The position numbers and the translations under genes are program-made. Positions 17,610-26,816 of a DNA stretch of 64,000 nucleotides are shown here, piece after piece. The stretch lies in NCBI GenBank assembly GCA_030428565.1, contig JAUIDR010000001.1, positions 18,431 to 82,430 on the forward strand. The letters are read 5' to 3'. The notes beneath the pieces are model-generated. The model was not told the DNA's origin, did not search any database, and saw only the letters and a list, made by a program, of their open reading frames with translations. This DNA comes from Alphaproteobacteria bacterium (GTDB lineage Bacteria > Pseudomonadota > Alphaproteobacteria > UBA7985 > JAUIBT01). How positions within the stretch are numbered: position 1 is the first letter of the stretch; every line of letters starts with the position of its first letter.

Positions 17610-19856
17610 ATGGCGAGCAGCAAAACCGACACCAAGCCCGACGCTTCAAGCAACCCACCCAGCCCGGTGTCTTTCAGCGAGGCTCTGTCGGAACGCTACC
17701 TGTCCTACGCGCTGTCAACCATCACGTCGCGATCATTACCCGACGTGCGCGACGGCCTCAAACCCGTGCAGCGGCGCTTGATCTACGCTATGCGCCTGCT
17801 GCGTCTCAATCCCAACGCGGGCTACAAGAAGTGCGCGCGGGTCGTCGGCGATGTCATCGGTAAGTATCACCCGCACGGCGATACAGCTGTCTATGATGCG
17901 CTGGTCCGCCTGGCGCAAGATTTCGCCCAACGCTATCCGCTGATTGACGGTCAAGGCAACTTTGGCAACGTCGACGGGGATAACCCGGCTGCCATGCGAT
18001 ACACTGAAAGCCGCCTGACCCTGGTCGCCGAATACCTGATGCAGGGACTGGATGAAGACGCGGTTGACTTTCGCGACACCTACGACAGCGAGGACTCCGA
18101 ACCTGTCGTTATGCCCTCGAATTTCCCGCATTTGCTGGCCAATGGCGCCCAGGGCATCGCGGTTGGCATGGCGACCTCGATCCCGCCGCACCACGTCGGA
18201 GAACTCTGCGACGCCGCACTGCACATCATCAAGAAGCCCGATTGTAGCGTTGCCGAGCTGGTGGACTACGTACAAGGACCAGATTTCCCAACGGGCGGCA
18301 CGCTGGTCGAAGACAAGCAGACCATCATCAATGCCTACGAGACCGGGCGCGGCTCTCTGCGCTTGCGCGCCAAGTACGAAGTCGAGCGCTTGAAAGGCGG
18401 CAGCTACCAAATTGTCATTACCGAGGTTCCCTACCAGGTCCAAAAATCCAAGCTGATCGAGAAAATTGCTGAGCTGATCTTGTCAAAGAAGACCCAGCTT
18501 ATCGGCGATGTCAGTGATGAAAGCGCTGAGGACGTGCGCATCGTAATTGAGCCGCGCTCGCGCAATGTCGATCCGGATGTCTTGATGGCCAGCTTGTTCA
18601 AGTTCACCGACTTGGAGAGCCGGGTTTCCTTCAACATGAACGTACTTGACGCCAACAACATCCCGCGCGTCATGTCACTAAAGGAAATTCTTTGCGCCTT
18701 CTTGGACCACCGCCAGGTCGTGTTGCAACGCCGTACGCGTAACCGACTGGGGCAAATCGAGCGCCGCTTGGAGGTCTTGGGCGGTTTGATGGTCGCCTAT
18801 CTGAACGTCGATGAGGTCATTCGCATCGTCCGTTTTGAAGACCACCCCAAAAAGGAATTGATCGCCCGCTTTGATTTGACCGAAGTGCAGGCCGAAGCCA
18901 TCTTGAATTTGCGCTTGCGCGCTCTGAACAAGCTTGAGGAGGTGGAAATCCGCCGCGAGCAAGAAGCGCTGAGCGAAGAAAAGGCCCGCCTGGATGCTCT
19001 CATGGCTGATGCGGCTCTACAATGGCAGCACATCACCACCGAGCTTGAAGACGTGCGCCAGACCTTTGGTCGCGGCAAAGGCCAAGGCCGTCGCACCCGC
19101 ATTCTGGGCGCGCCCAGTGACGCTGAGCTCGACGAGAGCGCACTGGTCGAAAAGGAACCTATCACGGTCATATTGTCCGCGCGCGGCTGGGTCCGGGCCA
19201 TGCGTGGCCACGGGGTCACGCCCGAAAGCGTTAAGTACAAGGAAGGCGACTCGGGTGCCTTCTTGCTCGCGTGCCAAACGACCGACAAGTTGTTGGTGGT
19301 CGCGGCTGATGGCCGCGCCTACACTCTGTCCGCCGACAAATTACCGGGCGGGCGCGGCTTTGGTGAGCCCTTGTCTTTGACGCTGGACATGGCGTCCAAG
19401 GCGGCAATCGTGACCGTGATCGTTGTTCAAGAAGGCAAGCAACTTTTGCTGGCCTCGGACGATGGCCGCGGCTTCATCGCCCCGCAGAGCGACTTAGTAG
19501 CTGCCACGCGTGGTGGCAAGCAGGTCATGAATCCCAGCGAGCCCGCCAAGCTCAGCGTCTGCCGCCCCGTTGAAGGCGATCACCTAGCCGTCGTAGGACA
19601 AAATCGTAAGTTGTTGATTTTCCCCCTTTCCGAGCTGCCGGTCATGGCCCGCGGTAAAGGTGTTATGCTGCAACGATACAAGGATGGCGGTATGACCGAT
19701 GCTAAGACCTTCAATCTTGAAGACGGTCTTACTTGGCCGTGGGGCGCGGATAAGACCCGCACGGAAAAAGACTTACTGGCCTGGATCGGCAAACGAGGCG
19801 CTGCGGGACGCATGGCCCCCAACGGCTTCCCGAAGTCTGGCAAGTTCGATCGCTAG
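17610..19856 (+). CDS. parC: DNA topoisomerase IV subunit A
   Basis: A 748-residue type II topoisomerase subunit that with ParE unlinks replicated chromosomes. The catalytic tyrosine is Tyr131 in [10 protein letters not shown]. The quinolone-determining stretch is [14 protein letters not shown] (86-99), with Thr at the position of E. coli Ser80 and Asp at that of Glu84. [14 protein letters not shown] and the long central coiled coil (about 400-480) are as expected. The C-terminal beta-pinwheel repeats begin around residue 510 and are shorter and less regular than in GyrA, and no GyrA box is seen. These support ParC rather than GyrA. GGAG lies 5 bases before the ATG. parE is not in the window. 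Confidence 0.93.
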   Translation: MASSKTDTKPDASSNPPSPVSFSEALSERYLSYALSTITSRSLPDVRDGLKPVQRRLIYAMRLLRLNPNAGYKKCARVVGDVIGKYHPHGDTAVYDALVRLAQDFAQRYPLIDGQGNFGNVDGDNPAAMRYTESRLTLVAEYLMQGLDEDAVDFRDTYDSEDSEPVVMPSNFPHLLANGAQGIAVGMATSIPPHHVGELCDAALHIIKKPDCSVAELVDYVQGPDFPTGGTLVEDKQTIINAYETGRGSLRLRAKYEVERLKGGSYQIVITEVPYQVQKSKLIEKIAELILSKKTQLIGDVSDESAEDVRIVIEPRSRNVDPDVLMASLFKFTDLESRVSFNMNVLDANNIPRVMSLKEILCAFLDHRQVVLQRRTRNRLGQIERRLEVLGGLMVAYLNVDEVIRIVRFEDHPKKELIARFDLTEVQAEAILNLRLRALNKLEEVEIRREQEALSEEKARLDALMADAALQWQHITTELEDVRQTFGRGKGQGRRTRILGAPSDAELDESALVEKEPITVILSARGWVRAMRGHGVTPESVKYKEGDSGAFLLACQTTDKLLVVAADGRAYTLSADKLPGGRGFGEPLSLTLDMASKAAIVTVIVVQEGKQLLLASDDGRGFIAPQSDLVAATRGGKQVMNPSEPAKLSVCRPVEGDHLAVVGQNRKLLIFPLSELPVMARGKGVMLQRYKDGGMTDAKTFNLEDGLTWPWGADKTRTEKDLLAWIGKRGAAGRMAPNGFPKSGKFDR

Positions 19857-20061
19857 CGCTGTTTGCGCCGATCGAATGGGTGGCCGAGTAGCCATGACCG
19901 CCAATTATTGGCGGCGCGGCAAAGCTGATGGGGAATCGAAGGTTACAACCCGAGCCAATCTGACAAAACAGCAAGTGGTGACAGGGGCGTGAGCCTATGC
20001 TTATTTGGAGTCGCACGGTCCCTCGGACGACCTAACTTGCTGGAAGGAACTTCAGACACTC

Positions 20062-21069
20062 ATGCCTGAAACTATGCGCATTTTGAGCATCGATGCCGGT
20101 GGTGTTCGTGGCCTCTTGCCTGCACTGCTGCTCAGCGAAATCGAGGCACGGACGGGCAAGCAGATTTGGCAGCTGTTCGACCTTGTGACCGGCACGGGAA
20201 CCGGCGCTTTATTGGCGATTGGCTTGACCGTCCCTGCCCGCTCTGGCAAGCCCCTGCCGGCTGCCAAACTCCAGACCATTTTCGACCAGCCCAAGCGCTC
20301 CTTGTACCGGCGGACCTGGCTTCGAAAGTTCGCAGCGCATTTGCGCGGCGTGCAACCCAACTACTCAAACAGCAATCTGCGCGTTTGGGCCCAGCATCAC
20401 TACATGGACACAACACTTTCTGAAGCCAAGACCGGGCTCTTGCTCCCAGTCTATGATCTTGAGCGGCGTCAGCCCTATTTTTTCAAAAGCTGGAAAGCGC
20501 AGGGCCAACAGCTCAAAGATAAGTCCGAAATCTACCAAGACCGGAACTTTAGGGTCCGCGATATGGTCGGGGCTACCATGGCCGAGCCGGGCCTGTTTGA
20601 CCCCAAAATCATTGGCTCGCAATCGGGCAGGCGCCTGACGGTCATCGACGGCAATTTGTTTGCCGCTCATCCGGGCCTTTGCGGCCTGGTGTCTTCACAC
20701 CGTCTGCGCCCGGAAGCCAAGACCTACCGCATGGTCTCGCTAGGGACTGGCCAGGATACCAAGGGCGTCAGCCTTTTGCAGGCGCGCGGCTGGGATAGCC
20801 TGAAATGGCAAAAGCAAATGCTGAATTTGGCTCTGGATGGCATGCAGGGTTCGATCGATTATCAACTGCGTGAAATCCTGGGGCCGGAGAACTATTTGCG
20901 GGTCAATCCTGAGCTTGCCTTGCGCAAACCGCTGCGTGGCCCTGATGATCTGCGATTGATCCACCGTGACGCTGTGCGCAAAGCAGCCATGGGCGCTATC
21001 GAAAAAGACCCTATCTTCTCGACTATCCTTAGCGATCTCAATCGGGTGGCTTCGCCCGCCGTGCCTTAG
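20062..21069 (+). CDS. Patatin-like protein lacking the catalytic serine
   Basis: A 335-residue patatin-fold protein. The oxyanion-hole loop is DAGGVRG (11-17). The nucleophile elbow reads GTGTG at 44-48, so the Ser of the usual GTSTG is Gly46 (codon GGA), two base changes from any AGY codon. The second catalytic residue is kept as Asp196 in VIDGNLFAAHP, where DGG would be usual. FRVRDMVGATMAEPGLFDP matches the helix that is ATSAAPTYF in active members. As written it should not be a functional lipase, and it may bind lipid or act by protein contact. The ATG at 20062 has GGAAGGAAC upstream. A TTG at 20005 would lengthen it. It stands alone after parC. Confidence 0.75.
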   Translation: MPETMRILSIDAGGVRGLLPALLLSEIEARTGKQIWQLFDLVTGTGTGALLAIGLTVPARSGKPLPAAKLQTIFDQPKRSLYRRTWLRKFAAHLRGVQPNYSNSNLRVWAQHHYMDTTLSEAKTGLLLPVYDLERRQPYFFKSWKAQGQQLKDKSEIYQDRNFRVRDMVGATMAEPGLFDPKIIGSQSGRRLTVIDGNLFAAHPGLCGLVSSHRLRPEAKTYRMVSLGTGQDTKGVSLLQARGWDSLKWQKQMLNLALDGMQGSIDYQLREILGPENYLRVNPELALRKPLRGPDDLRLIHRDAVRKAAMGAIEKDPIFSTILSDLNRVASPAVP

Positions 21070-21430
21070 ACACATTGGGCGCTGGAGCGAGACCAAGAGC
21101 CTCAATAACCCGTAATCGGCAGCTGCACTGCTCTTCTCAGCCTCGCGCACCAACTTTTCAGCATGCCCTTGAAGCACAAAAAAAGACCGAGCCAATGGCC
21201 CGGCCGTCGAGGTCCCCAACGTAGCGTCACTGACGGGGTGAAGCAACGCTTAGCGCTCATGCGCGTGTTGGGGCTAGCTGTTCGATGGGGAGGGACGTTT
21301 CCCGCGTTGTCGCGTATGGTCGTTGCGACTGCTGATTAAGACAGCAGCGACGCGGATTTTTGAAAACAGACCTTAGCCAGCGACGCGGCGAGCCGTTACT
21401 AAACGGCAATCGCATAAATTGGCTGAGGCG
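21070..21430. other. Gene-free interval between patatin-like and HTH genes
   Basis: It contains a minus-strand terminator (21178-21214), an 11-bp direct repeat CAGCGACGCGG at 21345-21355 and 21378-21388, and an inverted repeat around CTGCTG/CAGCAG (21330-21347). No convincing gene is seen. With the truncated transposase-type HTH next to it, this may be the scar of a lost element. Confidence 0.4.
21178..21214 (-). terminator. Possible minus-strand terminator left of the HTH gene
   Basis: GACC (21185-21188) and GGTC (21211-21214) enclose inner GC-rich pairs. On the minus strand the hairpin is followed by seven T (21178-21184). It would end transcripts of the small HTH gene about 220 bases past its stop. 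Confidence 0.5.
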
Positions 21431-21631
21431 CTAGGATGCCCGAGCCACCTTGCTACGCTCGACATTGGCTACGCCGTATTTTTTCTTCCAACGATAAAAG
21501 GAACGATCCGTGATTTGGAAGCGGTGCAGCAGTTCAGGAACGCTCACCCCTTTTTGGTACTCTGCAAGGATAAGCTGTACGGTTTGGTCTGACACGCGCT
21601 GGCGAGGGCGCTGGTTAATCATGCTGGTCAC
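21431..21631 (-). CDS. Small orphan HTH protein derived from an IS3-type OrfA
   Basis: A 66-residue basic protein. DQTVQLILAEYQKGVSVPEL followed by LHRFQITDRSFYRWKKKYG is the HTH_Tnp_1 domain of IS3-family OrfA. The usual continuation, a leucine-zipper of about 30 residues, is missing; the protein ends nine residues after YGVAN. No OrfB and no terminal inverted repeats are seen. The GTG start at 21631 has AAAGGA 7 bases upstream, so it looks translated. It is either a decayed transposase fragment or a small DNA-binding protein kept by the host. Confidence 0.6.
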   Translation of the reverse strand: MTSMINQRPRQRVSDQTVQLILAEYQKGVSVPELLHRFQITDRSFYRWKKKYGVANVERSKVARAS

Positions 21632-21750
21632 TCGGATGTCCTTTCGAAGTGAAATATGCCTATGACTGGTTTCTCCAGCTCTATGATTCTTGGTTTTCCT
21701 TTACGGGCACCAAGTCCCTGTCCCCCCGGACAGAAACTTGACGTCCGATG

Positions 21751-21774
21751 AAAAGGGGCGCGCAATCCGCCCCT
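21751..21774 (-). terminator. Terminator after soxD
   Basis: AGGGGCG (21754-21760) and CGCCCCT (21768-21774) form a 7-bp stem with a 7-base loop. On the minus strand it is followed by four T. It sits 24 bases after the soxD stop. Confidence 0.65.
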
Positions 21775-21797
21775 GCTCACGAGCCACAAGGCGGCTC

Positions 21798-22442
21798 TTA
21801 TTCTTCGGGTGTTACGTCCAACTCAGGGGCAGCTGAGACGATATTGATATCCTCAGCTTTACAACCGCTCATGCACCGCTCGCTATAGGCCTCGGAAACG
21901 GCACGATCATCAGCGAAGAAGTTGGCGCGGTTCGGCATCTCGATTTGCGCGAAATTGTCTTGGTTAAGTTCTTGATCGTACTCAACAATTTGGTTTTCCG
22001 CCAAAATGTAGGCCGACAAGGCATAGACTTCATCCGGGCTCAGCGTTTTGGCATCGCCATACGGCATGGCGCGATAAATGTAGTCGAACAGCGTCGAGGT
22101 ATAGGGCCAATAAGAGCCCACCGTCTTTTCCGGACGCTCTTCAGTCAAGCTGCCGTGACCACCAGTCAGAACGGGCCAGCGGCCAACCCCTTCGCCAAAG
22201 TCGCCGTGACACATGGCACAGCGATCAGCGAACAAGGCCTCACCGTCTTCGGCTGTGCCCTTGCCAACCGGCAAGCCAAGGCCGTCTGGACGCACGTCGA
22301 TATCCCAGGCCGCGATTTGCTCGGGCTGCGCGACAGCGCCGATGCCAGAGATACTTGGGCGCTGATAGTCTTGCGCCAGCACCGATGTTGCAAGACCGAG
22401 TGCAAGAAGGCCGGTCAAACCCAAAGTCATTACTGATTTCAT
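21798..22442 (-). CDS. soxD: Sulfite/sulfane dehydrogenase cytochrome c subunit, SoxD
   Basis: A 214-residue periplasmic c-type cytochrome, electron acceptor of SoxC. Residues 1-23 are a signal peptide ending SVLAQ. Haem is bound at CAMCH (75-79), and a later Met in AMPYGD is a likely axial ligand. The IDVRPDGLGLPVGKGTAEDG lead and a distal SERCMSGCKAED pair of Cys are SoxD-like. It has only one haem motif, while some SoxD proteins have two. I chose the ATG at 22442, four bases after the soxC stop; a longer frame overlaps soxC. A terminator follows at 21751. Confidence 0.87.
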   Translation of the reverse strand: MKSVMTLGLTGLLALGLATSVLAQDYQRPSISGIGAVAQPEQIAAWDIDVRPDGLGLPVGKGTAEDGEALFADRCAMCHGDFGEGVGRWPVLTGGHGSLTEERPEKTVGSYWPYTSTLFDYIYRAMPYGDAKTLSPDEVYALSAYILAENQIVEYDQELNQDNFAQIEMPNRANFFADDRAVSEAYSERCMSGCKAEDINIVSAAPELDVTPEE

Positions 22443-22446
22443 TGTC

Positions 22447-23688
22447 TTACACCAACTGAACGTTTTCGACACCACCATCCGGCTTAATGTGCCAGGTATG
22501 GACGGAGTTGTTATGGTAGATGGAATTGACACCGCGAACCGAGCGATTTTGCGCAAACGTCGGCTGCACGTAGCCCGTATCGTCGTAAGCGCGCGATTGG
22601 ATCAACATCTCTTGCCCCTGCCATTCAAACGGCAGACTAAAGCGCGTCAGACACTTGGGCATAACCGGGCCTTCCAAATCGGCCGGGATCCAGTTGTTGC
22701 CGCCGTCTAGCGAGATATCAACACCCTTGACCGCGCCACGACCAGACCAGGCCAAGCCCGAAATCATGTGGAATCCCCTGCGATCCAGCCACGGCTTTTC
22801 GGGCGATGGCCGCGTGATGACCGAATTACAATCTTGCACCCATGTAAACATGCGTGCGCGACCGTCTTCTAACAGATCGGTATACTTTGAGGTTTCCTCT
22901 CTTGCGAACCAAGGCATATCGCCGATCTCAAGGCGGCGGATCCACTTGACCCACATATTGCCTTCGAAGCCCGGCACAATGAGACGCATGGGATAGCCCT
23001 GAGCCGGGCGCAATGCCTCGCCATTCTGCGCCCAAGCGATCATGCAATCGTCCATGATCTTTTCCATTGGGATCGAGCGGTTCATGCCCGCCGCATCGGC
23101 GCCCTCGGCCAACACCCATTTTCCGTTCGGCTTGACGCCCACCATTTCCATCAGGGTAGACAGTTTGACACCGGTGTACTGACAGCAAGACACCATGCCA
23201 TGGGTGAACTGACAGCCATTAAGCTGAGCACCACGCCATTCCATACCGCCATTGGCGGCGCATTCGATGAAATAGAAACGGCTCACACTCGGCAGGCGCT
23301 TCAAGTCTTCAAGGCTAAAGACCAACGGCTTGTCTACCAAACCATGGATCATCAATCGATGCTCGGCCGGATCGACAATCGCGCGACCGCCGTGATGGCG
23401 CTCAAAATGCAGCCCGTTGGGGGTAATGAAACCCTCCAGATCCGCCAGCGGTGTAAAGTTAATGGAAGAAACGCTATCCGCGGTCAACCAAGGCACATTG
23501 CGGCGCACAACATGAGCTTCGAATTCTGACGGCGTGCCATAGGGTTCGTCATCGACGCCGGCACCTAAATACTGCCCCCATTCTTTGGGTTCGAAAGGGT
23601 TAGCGGCCTTGGCGCTTCCGGCGGCCAGAGCACCCGCAGACGCGGCACCAGCGGCCAGAAACCCGCGACGGTTGAGAGCGTTGGTCAT
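22447..23688 (-). CDS. soxC: Molybdenum sulfite/sulfane dehydrogenase, SoxC
   Basis: A 413-residue periplasmic molybdenum enzyme that in the Sox system removes six electrons from protein-bound sulfane sulfur, or acts as sulfite dehydrogenase. A Tat signal peptide starts the protein (NRRGFLAAGAASAG). The molybdenum-ligating Cys143 is in FIECAANGGMEW. MRLIVPGFEGNMWVKWIRRL and the C-terminal immunoglobulin-like dimerisation domain (VDISLDGGNNW, RAYDDTGYVQP) are complete. It is co-transcribed with soxD. None of soxXYZAB is within 20 kb, so the pair works on its own here or with genes elsewhere. An operator-like dyad for an ArsR-type sensor is 78 bases upstream. Confidence 0.9.
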   Translation of the reverse strand: MTNALNRRGFLAAGAASAGALAAGSAKAANPFEPKEWGQYLGAGVDDEPYGTPSEFEAHVVRRNVPWLTADSVSSINFTPLADLEGFITPNGLHFERHHGGRAIVDPAEHRLMIHGLVDKPLVFSLEDLKRLPSVSRFYFIECAANGGMEWRGAQLNGCQFTHGMVSCCQYTGVKLSTLMEMVGVKPNGKWVLAEGADAAGMNRSIPMEKIMDDCMIAWAQNGEALRPAQGYPMRLIVPGFEGNMWVKWIRRLEIGDMPWFAREETSKYTDLLEDGRARMFTWVQDCNSVITRPSPEKPWLDRRGFHMISGLAWSGRGAVKGVDISLDGGNNWIPADLEGPVMPKCLTRFSLPFEWQGQEMLIQSRAYDDTGYVQPTFAQNRSVRGVNSIYHNNSVHTWHIKPDGGVENVQLV

Positions 23689-24348
23689 GGTTTGCTTCTT
23701 TCACTTAACGCTATATTCGAATGTGTGTGAATTTGACGGTAGCAAAGAGAAACCAGGAGATCAATATTCTATTATCCGAATATACACTAATTCTGATGCA
23801 ACTCCACAATGCGGAACGGCGCACCCGAAATGCCCTTGCTGTTGTGCGGTCCTCCCCTTCCAGAGAGCGCCTCATTATGCCCGCTTGCGCGTCAATAACG
23901 GCTCGCACAGACCAATGGATAATTTTGATATAGACCTTTGCGCGAGGACCCAGCACGGGTCTCTTTTGGAAAGTAACGCCAAAGCCAACCAATATCCGTG
24001 TATTGCTGGCGGCAAAACCCAATCTAAGGTCGGACCAATTGATTCTTCACAAAGCGCTTGCAGTTATATTCATATATTATGATATTATAAGCGACGTTTT
24101 GCACGAAAGCCACGATGCACCGCAAACCTTGCCACCCTGCTCATGCCACTTCGCAGCCAACAGGCTGCAAGCGGCCTATGCGCGCCCAAGGCCAAAATCC
24201 GTCTTATTTTCCCACAGGGTGAGACGGTGGCGGAGTTTTAGCTCAACTTTTCAGCTCGAAACGCATAAGTTGCGAGAAATAGCGCTTAATTGTCGCCCAC
24301 TTAAGTTCTCGCAGACCGCATGACAACAACCAGAGGCCCGCTCAAAAA
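23689..24348. other. 660-base regulatory interval between soxC and the ArsR-type gene
   Basis: The DNA here is clearly richer in A and T than its surroundings. It holds the soxC promoter and operators (23713-23783) and an AT-rich stretch at 24064-24090 (ATATTATGATATTATAAG) that could be another promoter or site. Open frames here have no ribosome sites and no family resemblance. It is unusually long for a divergent promoter pair, so an undetected small RNA is possible. Confidence 0.45.
23713..23783 (-). promoter_or_regulatory. soxC promoter with SqrR/BigR-type operators
   Basis: ATATTC-N8-GAATAT at 23764-23783 is a perfect outer dyad and contains ATTC-N8-GAAT, the motif I recall for the persulfide repressor SqrR. 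On the minus strand it overlaps a -35 element TTGATC (23764-23759), with TACCGT (23741-23736) 17 bases on as a weak -10. A related dyad, ATTC-N10-GAAT at 23715-23732, lies just past the -10. A dimeric ArsR-type repressor at these sites would shut off soxCD. Confidence 0.55.
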
Positions 24349-24708
24349 ATGAACGACCTGCCACCTCGCAGCGTAGACGAGAAGCCCACCAGCAAGACTA
24401 TGGTGGATATGGCCCTCATGTCGGATCGGGCCGAAGAAGCATCGGCCTTGATGCGGGCCCTGGGCAATTCGCACCGCTTGCTGATCTTGTGCATTTTATC
24501 GAGCGGTGAGGCCTCAGTCGGCGAAATCCAAGAGCAACTAGGCTTGCGGCAGAGCCTGGTTTCCCAGCATCTGACGCGGCTCAGGGCGGACGATTTGGTC
24601 ACCGCCCGGCGCTCTCAGCAGTTTATGCTCTATTCCCTTAAGAACGATGTCGTGCGCGACATGATCGGCGTTTTGTGTACGCACTACATGGACAACTGCC
24701 GCGCCTAG
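24349..24708 (+). CDS. ArsR-family persulfide-sensor-type repressor (SqrR/BigR-like)
   Basis: A 119-residue winged-helix repressor of the ArsR family. SALMRALGNSHRLLILCILS carries Cys48, and Cys110 lies near the end in GVLCTHYMDNC, with Cys117 after it. A Cys pair at about positions 41 and 107 forms the tetrasulfide bridge of SqrR and BigR. The recognition helix is LRQSLVSQHLTRLR (66-79). It is divergent from soxCD, with a matching operator in between. There is no good ribosome site at the ATG; an internal ATG at 24400 or 24409 is possible. Its last codons merge into a 26-bp tandem repeat. Confidence 0.82.
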   Translation: MNDLPPRSVDEKPTSKTMVDMALMSDRAEEASALMRALGNSHRLLILCILSSGEASVGEIQEQLGLRQSLVSQHLTRLRADDLVTARRSQQFMLYSLKNDVVRDMIGVLCTHYMDNCRA

Positions 24709-24776
24709 TGCGTGTGGACAACTGGCGGGCCCAGAACGCGTGAACAACTGGCGCGCCTAGTGCGTGTGGACAACTC
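24701..24776. repeat. 26-bp tandem repeat, three copies, at the 3' end of the ArsR-type gene
   Basis: Copies start at 24701, 24727 and 24753 with a period of 26. Copies 1 and 3 are identical over 23 bases of the 24-base core (GCGCCTAGTGCGTGTGGACA then ACT). Copy 2 differs at several positions. Copy 1 includes the stop codon. The coding bases at 24689-24698 (TGGACAACTG, coding for MDNC with the flanking base) look like a fourth, decayed copy, suggesting growth outward from the gene. Confidence 0.85.
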
Positions 24777-24802
24777 TAGTGCCCAGCCACACGATCAGAA
24801 AC

Positions 24803-24837
24803 AAAAAAACCCCGCCGGGCCAGCGCTCGACGGGGTT
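24803..24837 (-). terminator. Rho-independent terminator of rpsB-tsf
   Basis: AACCCCG (24808-24814) and CGGGGTT (24831-24837) form a 7-bp stem with partial pairing inside. On the minus strand it is followed by seven T (24803-24809). It lies about 120 bases after the tsf stop. Confidence 0.85.
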
Positions 24838-24957
24838 CTTCGTTCGTCTTTGCAGTCAGCTTGTCGAAACAACGAGCCTGGGGACCGGTCTGATTTGCAC
24901 AAAACCGATACCCAAAGCGCGCTCTTTTCCTGTTGGCGCCGACCGATAGAAACGCGT

Positions 24958-25884
24958 TTAGACGCCAGCAGCGGCCTTAACTTCAGCGGCGAAATCCGCT
25001 TCTTCCTTCTCAATGCCGTCGCCCAATTCAAAGCGGACAAAGCCGGTCATCTTGATGTCAGCGCCCAGCTCTTTACCCTGCGCTTCGATGAACTTGCCAA
25101 CCATGAAGTCGGTGTTGATGACGAAGGTCTGCTCCAGTAGAACGACTTCTTCGTAGTACTTGCGCATACGGCCTTCGACCATCTTTTCAGCGATTTCCTG
25201 GGGCTTGCCAGAAGCAACCGCTTGGTCAAACAAGACTTTGCGCTCGCGCTCGACGATGGCCGGGTCCAGATCATCGGTTGAAAGCGATGCCGGGTTGGTC
25301 GCCGCAATATGCATAGAGATTTGCTTGGCGATGCCGTCCAAAGCAGCCGCATCAGCAGCCGATTCCAAAGCTACCAGCACGCCGATCTTGCCCATGCCCG
25401 GAACGATCGAGCCGTGAACGTAAGAAGCCACAACGCCCTGCTCTACCGACAGGTATTCTGAGCGACGCAGGCCCATGTTCTCGCCGATGGTAGCGACCAT
25501 GTGGGTGATTTCATCGGCAAAATTGCGCGATGAGCCGGGGCAATCGGCGGTCTTAACCGCTTCCAGGTCGCCCTTGGCGTCGATAGCTGCTTGTGCAACC
25601 TTGCCGACATAGCCTTGGAAGATCTCATTGCGCGCAACGAAGTCGGTCTCGGCGTTGACTTCGACCACAGCGCCAGCGGTGCCAGCGGTTGCAACGGCAA
25701 CCAAGCCTTCAGCCGCAACACGGCCAGACTTCTTTGCAGCCTTAGACAGGCCCTTTTTGCGCAGCCAATCCACCGCTTCATCGACGTTGCCGTCGGTCTC
25801 AACCAGTGCCTTCTTGGCGTCCATCATGCCTGCGCCGGTCATGTCGCGCAGTTCTTTGACCAGTGCTGCTGTAATCGCTGCCAT
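24958..25884 (-). CDS. tsf: Elongation factor Ts
   Basis: A 308-residue guanine-nucleotide exchange factor for EF-Tu. The N-terminal [20 protein letters not shown] (about 7-26) is the UBA-like signature, and [13 protein letters not shown] (about 80-92) contacts EF-Tu. The rest has the expected core repeats. It follows rpsB by 125 bases on the same strand, the normal pairing, and a terminator lies downstream. The usual next genes (pyrH, frr) are not here. Confidence 0.97.
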   Translation of the reverse strand: MAAITAALVKELRDMTGAGMMDAKKALVETDGNVDEAVDWLRKKGLSKAAKKSGRVAAEGLVAVATAGTAGAVVEVNAETDFVARNEIFQGYVGKVAQAAIDAKGDLEAVKTADCPGSSRNFADEITHMVATIGENMGLRRSEYLSVEQGVVASYVHGSIVPGMGKIGVLVALESAADAAALDGIAKQISMHIAATNPASLSTDDLDPAIVERERKVLFDQAVASGKPQEIAEKMVEGRMRKYYEEVVLLEQTFVINTDFMVGKFIEAQGKELGADIKMTGFVRFELGDGIEKEEADFAAEVKAAAGV

Positions 25885-26009
25885 GGTATCCTCATCAATT
25901 TCGAAAATTTGGGGGAGAAATTTATTGTGCGCGCTTCTGACCCGAAGGTGGCGCGCTGATGCTGGAGCGGCTCCCGTACGAACCCGCCCCAGTTTGATTG
26001 TTTAGCCGG

Positions 26010-26816
26010 TTAGGCGGATGCGGCGTCGCCAGCTTCACTCGCGGCTTCTTCACCCGCTGCGCCGTTGGCCAGCGCTACTTCTTCAGGAACCTCAACAGCT
26101 TCACCCAGGTCGACGCCAGAGCGAGTCAATTCAGCCTGAATGCCCTGAACGATCGATTCGCTGAACAGGTCGCAATACAGGTTGATCGCACGCAGTGCAT
26201 CGTCGTTGCCGGGTACCGGGAAGTCGATGCCAGCAGGGTCAGCGTTCGAGTCAAGAATACCAATAACCGGAATACCCAGGTTGTTGGCTTCTTTGATTGC
26301 CAGGTGCTCTTTAACAACGTCGACAACGACCATAACGTCAGGCAGGCCGTTCATGTCGCGGATACCACCCAGCGCACGATCCAGCTTTTCCTTGTCGCGG
26401 GTCATCAACAGCGCTTCTTTTTTGGTCAAAACCTGCGCTTCTTCAGTCAGGCGGCGCTCCAGCTCTTGCAGGCGCTTGATTGACTGAGAGATGGTCTTCC
26501 AGTTGGTCATCATGCCGCCCAACCAGCGGTGATTGACGTAGTACTGGCCACAAGCTGTCGCGGTTTCAGCGATTTTCTCTTGAGCCTGACGCTTGGTGCC
26601 CACGAACAGAACGCGGCCGTTGTTGGCAGCAACCGACTGAAGCTTTTCCAGTGCCTTGTACAGCAGCGGAACGGTTTGCTCCAAGTTGATGATGTGGATC
26701 CCGTTGCGCGCACCAAACAGGTAGGGTGCCATTTTCGGGTTCCAGCGGCGCGTATTGTGGCCAAAGTGAACGCCAGCTTCCATGAGCTGACGCAGAGTAA
26801 AGGTCGGCGTATCCAT
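26010..26816 (-). CDS. rpsB: 30S ribosomal protein S2
   Basis: A 268-residue S2. [20 protein letters not shown] at the start and the later [22 protein letters not shown] region are characteristic. The ATG at 26816 has AAAAGGA about 11 bases upstream; a TTG at 26822 is less likely. The acidic Ala/Glu-rich tail (from about residue 240) is common in alphaproteobacteria. It is transcribed first in rpsB-tsf. Confidence 0.97.
   Translation of the reverse strand: MDTPTFTLRQLMEAGVHFGHNTRRWNPKMAPYLFGARNGIHIINLEQTVPLLYKALEKLQSVAANNGRVLFVGTKRQAQEKIAETATACGQYYVNHRWLGGMMTNWKTISQSIKRLQELERRLTEEAQVLTKKEALLMTRDKEKLDRALGGIRDMNGLPDVMVVVDVVKEHLAIKEANNLGIPVIGILDSNADPAGIDFPVPGNDDALRAINLYCDLFSESIVQGIQAELTRSGVDLGEAVEVPEEVALANGAAGEEAASEAGDAASA

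Noticed and set aside
20740..21246. A 168-codon minus-strand frame at the end of the patatin-like gene
   Set aside because: Most of it is antisense to the patatin-like gene. The rest lies in a region holding a terminator.
24003..24323. A 106-codon plus-strand frame in the soxC/arsR interval
   Set aside because: It has no ribosome site and no family marks, and its composition follows the A/T-rich intergenic DNA.
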